NCBI GenBank assembly: GCA_029860045.1
Contig: JAOUBY010000010.1
Span: forward strand, 1 to 43,712
Origin: Gammaproteobacteria bacterium
GTDB lineage: Bacteria > Pseudomonadota > Gammaproteobacteria > UBA9214
DNA: 43,712 nucleotides
Reading direction: 5' to 3'
A model generated the notes under the pieces. The model saw only the letters and a list, made by a program, of their open reading frames with translations, searched no databases and was not told where the DNA came from. The stretch's first letter is position 1. Each line of letters begins with the position of its first letter. The translations under genes and the position numbers were made by a program. Of this stretch, positions 43,568 through 43,712 are shown piece by piece.

Positions 43568-43712
43568 ATGTCAACAACCGCAGATAATGTACAAGGTAAC
43601 GCCCAGCTGGATGCGTGGCTGGACAAGAAGCTGGACGAGTTGTTACCGACGAAACTGGAAGAGATCGACGCTTCCAAAACCCCCTCCATGTCGATCATTG
43701 CCACCAAGGGCA
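43568..43712 (+). CDS. DsrE2-type protein (DsrE/DsrF/DrsH-like family), N-terminal part
   Basis: Only the first 48 codons are in the window; the gene continues to the right. After a charged, lysine-rich N-terminal segment, the chain reads SMSIIATKG. From memory this is the beginning of the conserved DsrE2 domain, where the ATKG/ASKG sequence precedes the hydrophobic strand of the DsrE fold. DsrE2 proteins usually have membrane-associated segments and pass sulfane sulfur with TusA and rhodanese in sulfur oxidisers. The strong GAGGAG site lies eight bases upstream. The call rests on a short stretch plus the adjoining rhodanese. Confidence 0.72.
   Translation, partial: MSTTADNVQGNAQLDAWLDKKLDELLPTKLEEIDASKTPSMSIIATKG

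Overview
The window is a gammaproteobacterial chromosome segment of about 44 kb, densely packed and mostly housekeeping. Both strands are used, in short operons with overlapping or nearly abutting genes. Gene content and order match blocks known from Pseudomonas and other gammaproteobacteria: lptM-lysA-dapF-DUF484-xerC; argH next to algZ-algR-hemC-hemD; aroE/hemF/tsaC/topA/smg/dprA/LysM-protein facing def-fmt-rsmB; and DUF4390-ntrY-ntrX-trkA-trkH. The last genes are a single-domain rhodanese followed by the start of a DsrE2-type protein. That pairing is typical of sulfur-oxidising bacteria, so a sulfur-oxidising gammaproteobacterium (Chromatiales/Ectothiorhodospiraceae-like) is my best inference; the sequence does not name a species. 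hemF (oxygen-dependent) and trkAH fit an aerobic or microaerobic organism.

Layout. 1-384: no convincing gene. 385-5424 (minus): lptM, lysA, an outer-membrane barrel-like protein, dapF, DUF484 and xerC, covering lysine/peptidoglycan precursor synthesis, chromosome-dimer resolution and LPS-assembly maturation. 5537-6214 (plus): serine esterase. 6211-8448 (minus): argH and a PAS/degenerate-GGDEF protein. 8592-12965: two-component pair algZ/algR, an opposing exported thioredoxin-like gene, then hemC, hemD and an AT-rich small membrane protein. 13139-19586: 2Fe-2S flavoreductase, SDR epimerase, xthA, prlC, gamma-carbonic anhydrase and aroE; the carbonic anhydrase is bracketed by two palindromic REP-like elements. 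19622-24382: pit phosphate transporter with its PhoU-like partner, hemB, an unknown protein and a BASS transporter. 24383-24707: apparently non-coding, with tandem GAAA hairpins and a strong terminator, a possible sRNA locus. 24708-31292 (minus): hemF, tsaC, topA, smg, dprA and a LysM protein. 31492-41558 (plus): def, fmt, rsmB, DUF4390, ntrY-like, ntrX-like, trkA, trkH. 41695-42573 (minus): LpxL-type acyltransferase. 42939-43712 (plus): rhodanese and partial dsrE2.

The genes work together in several ways. Four haem/tetrapyrrole enzymes (hemB, hemC, hemD, hemF) are spread over four transcription units. Translation and envelope functions sit together (def, fmt, rsmB, tsaC, LysM protein, lpxL). 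Regulation includes AlgZR and NtrYX-like pairs and a PAS protein that has probably lost cyclase activity.

No prophage, insertion sequence, CRISPR array, rRNA or tRNA was recognised. No clearly undescribed multi-gene system is visible. The most interesting signals are the leader and promoter of the dsrE2 gene at the right edge, the REP-like repeat family, the candidate sRNA, the degenerate AAA+ domain of the NtrX-like regulator, and the unassigned barrel protein inserted in the lysA-dapF operon.
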